6,011 nucleotides of DNA, from positions 6,452 to 12,462 of the forward strand of contig PMLN01000158.1 of assembly GCA_003158885.1 (NCBI GenBank), in the 5' to 3' direction. This document shows, in pieces, positions 4,828 to 6,011 of this stretch (its first letter is position 1; every line of letters begins with the position of its first letter). The translations under genes and the position numbers were made by a program. The DNA is from Anaerolineae bacterium (GTDB lineage: Bacteria > Chloroflexota > Anaerolineae > Anaerolineales > Villigracilaceae). The notes under the pieces are model-generated. The model saw only the letters and a list, made by a program, of their open reading frames with translations, was not told where the DNA came from and searched no databases.

Positions 4828-6011
4828 ATGACGAAAAATGAATTCGCCCTAGCCTTCAACGAGGTACTGGAAGAAAAACAATTATCCAAGGAAATCATCC
4901 TCGGCGCGATTGAATCTGCCATGGTGTCGGCGTATCGGCGGGCGGTCAACGCCTCCACAGCCCAGCACGTGGAAGCCACAGTGGATGTCGAGACCGGGAA
5001 GGTCACCATCTTCGCCGAAAAGGAAGTCGTGGAAGATGTGCAGGAAATCAATACCGAGGTAAATCTCGAGGATGCGCGCAAAGTTAATCCCGAAGCCCAA
5101 TTGGGCGATATGGTGATCGTGGAATCCACGCCCTCAGACTTTGGCCGCGTTGCGGCGCAGACTGCACGTCAGGTAATCCAGCAGCGCATCCGCGAAGCAG
5201 AACGCTCTGCGCAGATGGAATACTTTGGCCGGCAAGTGGGCGAGATCGTCAGCGGCATTATACAGGCCACCAATGTGCAGGGTGCGACGATCGGCTTGGA
5301 CATGAAGGCCGAAGGCGTTTTGCCTGCCAACCAAAAAATCCCGAACGAACGCTTTAAAGTCCACGACCGCATTCGCACAGTGGTATTGGAAGTCAAGGAC
5401 GGCTCGCGCGGCCCGCAGATCATTCTCTCGCGCGCCCATCGCAACTTCCTGAGGCGTTTGCTGGAAAACGAAGTTCCTGAAATCTATCACGGCGTGGTCG
5501 AGATCCGCGCCATCGCACGCGAACCGGGTGCGCGCGCCAAAGTCGCTGTGATGGCGACCCAGGCCGGTGTGGATCCGGTCGGTGCGTGCGTGGGTATCAA
5601 GGGCGTTCGCATTCAGGCCATTGTTAAAGAACTGCACGATGAAAAGATCGACATCATTCAATGGGATGGCGACCCCATCGTTTACATTTCCAAGGCAATC
5701 AGTCCGGCGCGCGTCAACGGCGTGTATTTGAATGATGCGGATGGCAACCGCACAGCAACCGTGGTGGTAATGGAAGACCAGCTCAGCCTGGCCATTGGGC
5801 GCGACGGGCAGAATGCGCGCCTGGCGGCGAAACTGACCGGCTGGCGGATCGACATCAAGTCGGTGGTGGAGGCCGCAGGCGACGCTCTCTCCAAACTGCA
5901 GAAGGATGCCCAACTTGCCGCTTCGCTGCCTGCCGCGGTGGAATTGATGCCGCAGGTGGAAGAGATCCTTGCCAAGAAGGCAGAGAACCGCCCCGTCACG
6001 CCGGAAGAATA
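4828..6011 (+). CDS. nusA: Transcription termination/antitermination factor NusA, 3' end beyond window
   Basis: The open frame gives 394 residues and continues past the edge; the last two bases (TA) are an incomplete codon. NusA binds RNA polymerase and nascent RNA, promotes pausing and hairpin-dependent termination, and takes part in antitermination. Domains in order: RNA polymerase-binding N-terminal domain (1-125, starting MTKNEFALAFNEVLEEK), S1 domain (about 132-200), KH1 (about 205-282) with DPVGACVGIKGVR and the GxxG loop G256-I-K-G259, and KH2 (about 285-350) with LAIGRDGQNARLAAKL and GxxG loop G324-R-D-G327. The tail after 350 is alanine- and glutamate-rich. ATG 4828 has GGAG (4815-4818) 9 nt upstream and AAGG closer in. 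rimP, its usual upstream neighbour, is absent here; the preceding gene is divergent. All visible motifs are intact. Confidence 0.96.
   Translation, partial: MTKNEFALAFNEVLEEKQLSKEIILGAIESAMVSAYRRAVNASTAQHVEATVDVETGKVTIFAEKEVVEDVQEINTEVNLEDARKVNPEAQLGDMVIVESTPSDFGRVAAQTARQVIQQRIREAERSAQMEYFGRQVGEIVSGIIQATNVQGATIGLDMKAEGVLPANQKIPNERFKVHDRIRTVVLEVKDGSRGPQIILSRAHRNFLRRLLENEVPEIYHGVVEIRAIAREPGARAKVAVMATQAGVDPVGACVGIKGVRIQAIVKELHDEKIDIIQWDGDPIVYISKAISPARVNGVYLNDADGNRTATVVVMEDQLSLAIGRDGQNARLAAKLTGWRIDIKSVVEAAGDALSKLQKDAQLAASLPAAVELMPQVEEILAKKAENRPVTPEE

Noticed and set aside
5134..5913. 259-codon - strand open frame
   Set aside because: It is antisense to nusA, whose S1 and KH motifs are unmistakable; its length reflects the codon bias of nusA.
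1..6011. Defence island, prophage or mobile element
   Set aside because: No nuclease, toxin-antitoxin pair, transposase, integrase or phage structural gene can be seen; the gene content is housekeeping plus small membrane proteins.

Overview
The window looks like ordinary chromosomal DNA of a moderately GC-rich, free-living bacterium. The best guess is Chloroflexota, Anaerolineae-like. This rests on the flavour of the proteins and on the habit of carrying short, high-copy-looking tandem repeats in and between genes. No rRNA or other phylogenetic marker with decisive signal was available, so the assignment is tentative. I see no tRNA, CRISPR array, transposase, integrase or phage gene.

Layout on the + strand. 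Positions 1-750 hold the C-terminal half of a UDP-glucose/GDP-mannose dehydrogenase (Ugd), cut by the window edge and followed by a candidate intrinsic terminator. A six-copy octamer repeat (810-857) runs directly into the start codon of a SAM-dependent methyltransferase (857-1774). That protein ends in a Trm112-like four-cysteine zinc ribbon, joined through a linker encoded by a 7-bp tandem repeat. After a candidate promoter and a 16-bp perfect palindrome come three genes with membrane segments: a YgjV-like membrane domain fused to a GNAT-like domain (1875-2522), a six-helix hypothetical protein (2587-3240), and a four-helix DUF1648-type protein (3445-3948). The last is preceded by three copies of an 11-mer.

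On the - strand, a second SAM-dependent methyltransferase (3953-4708) is convergent with the DUF1648 gene, with only 4 bp between the stop codons. It is divergent from nusA. The nusA gene (4828 to the window end) is the long open frame on the + strand that runs off the window. It has a good promoter and a roughly 90-nt leader containing a strong hairpin. No rimP lies between that leader and nusA.

How the genes fit together: Ugd supplies nucleotide-sugar uronic acids, and the two methyltransferases could belong to a surface-glycan neighbourhood, but nothing in the sequence proves their substrates. The small membrane proteins have no assigned function. nusA begins the conserved transcription/translation factor block that presumably continues past the window. 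I did not find a convincing new multi-gene system. The most interesting signals are the slippable heptamer inside the methyltransferase/zinc-ribbon gene, the nusA leader without rimP, and the cluster of short tandem repeats.
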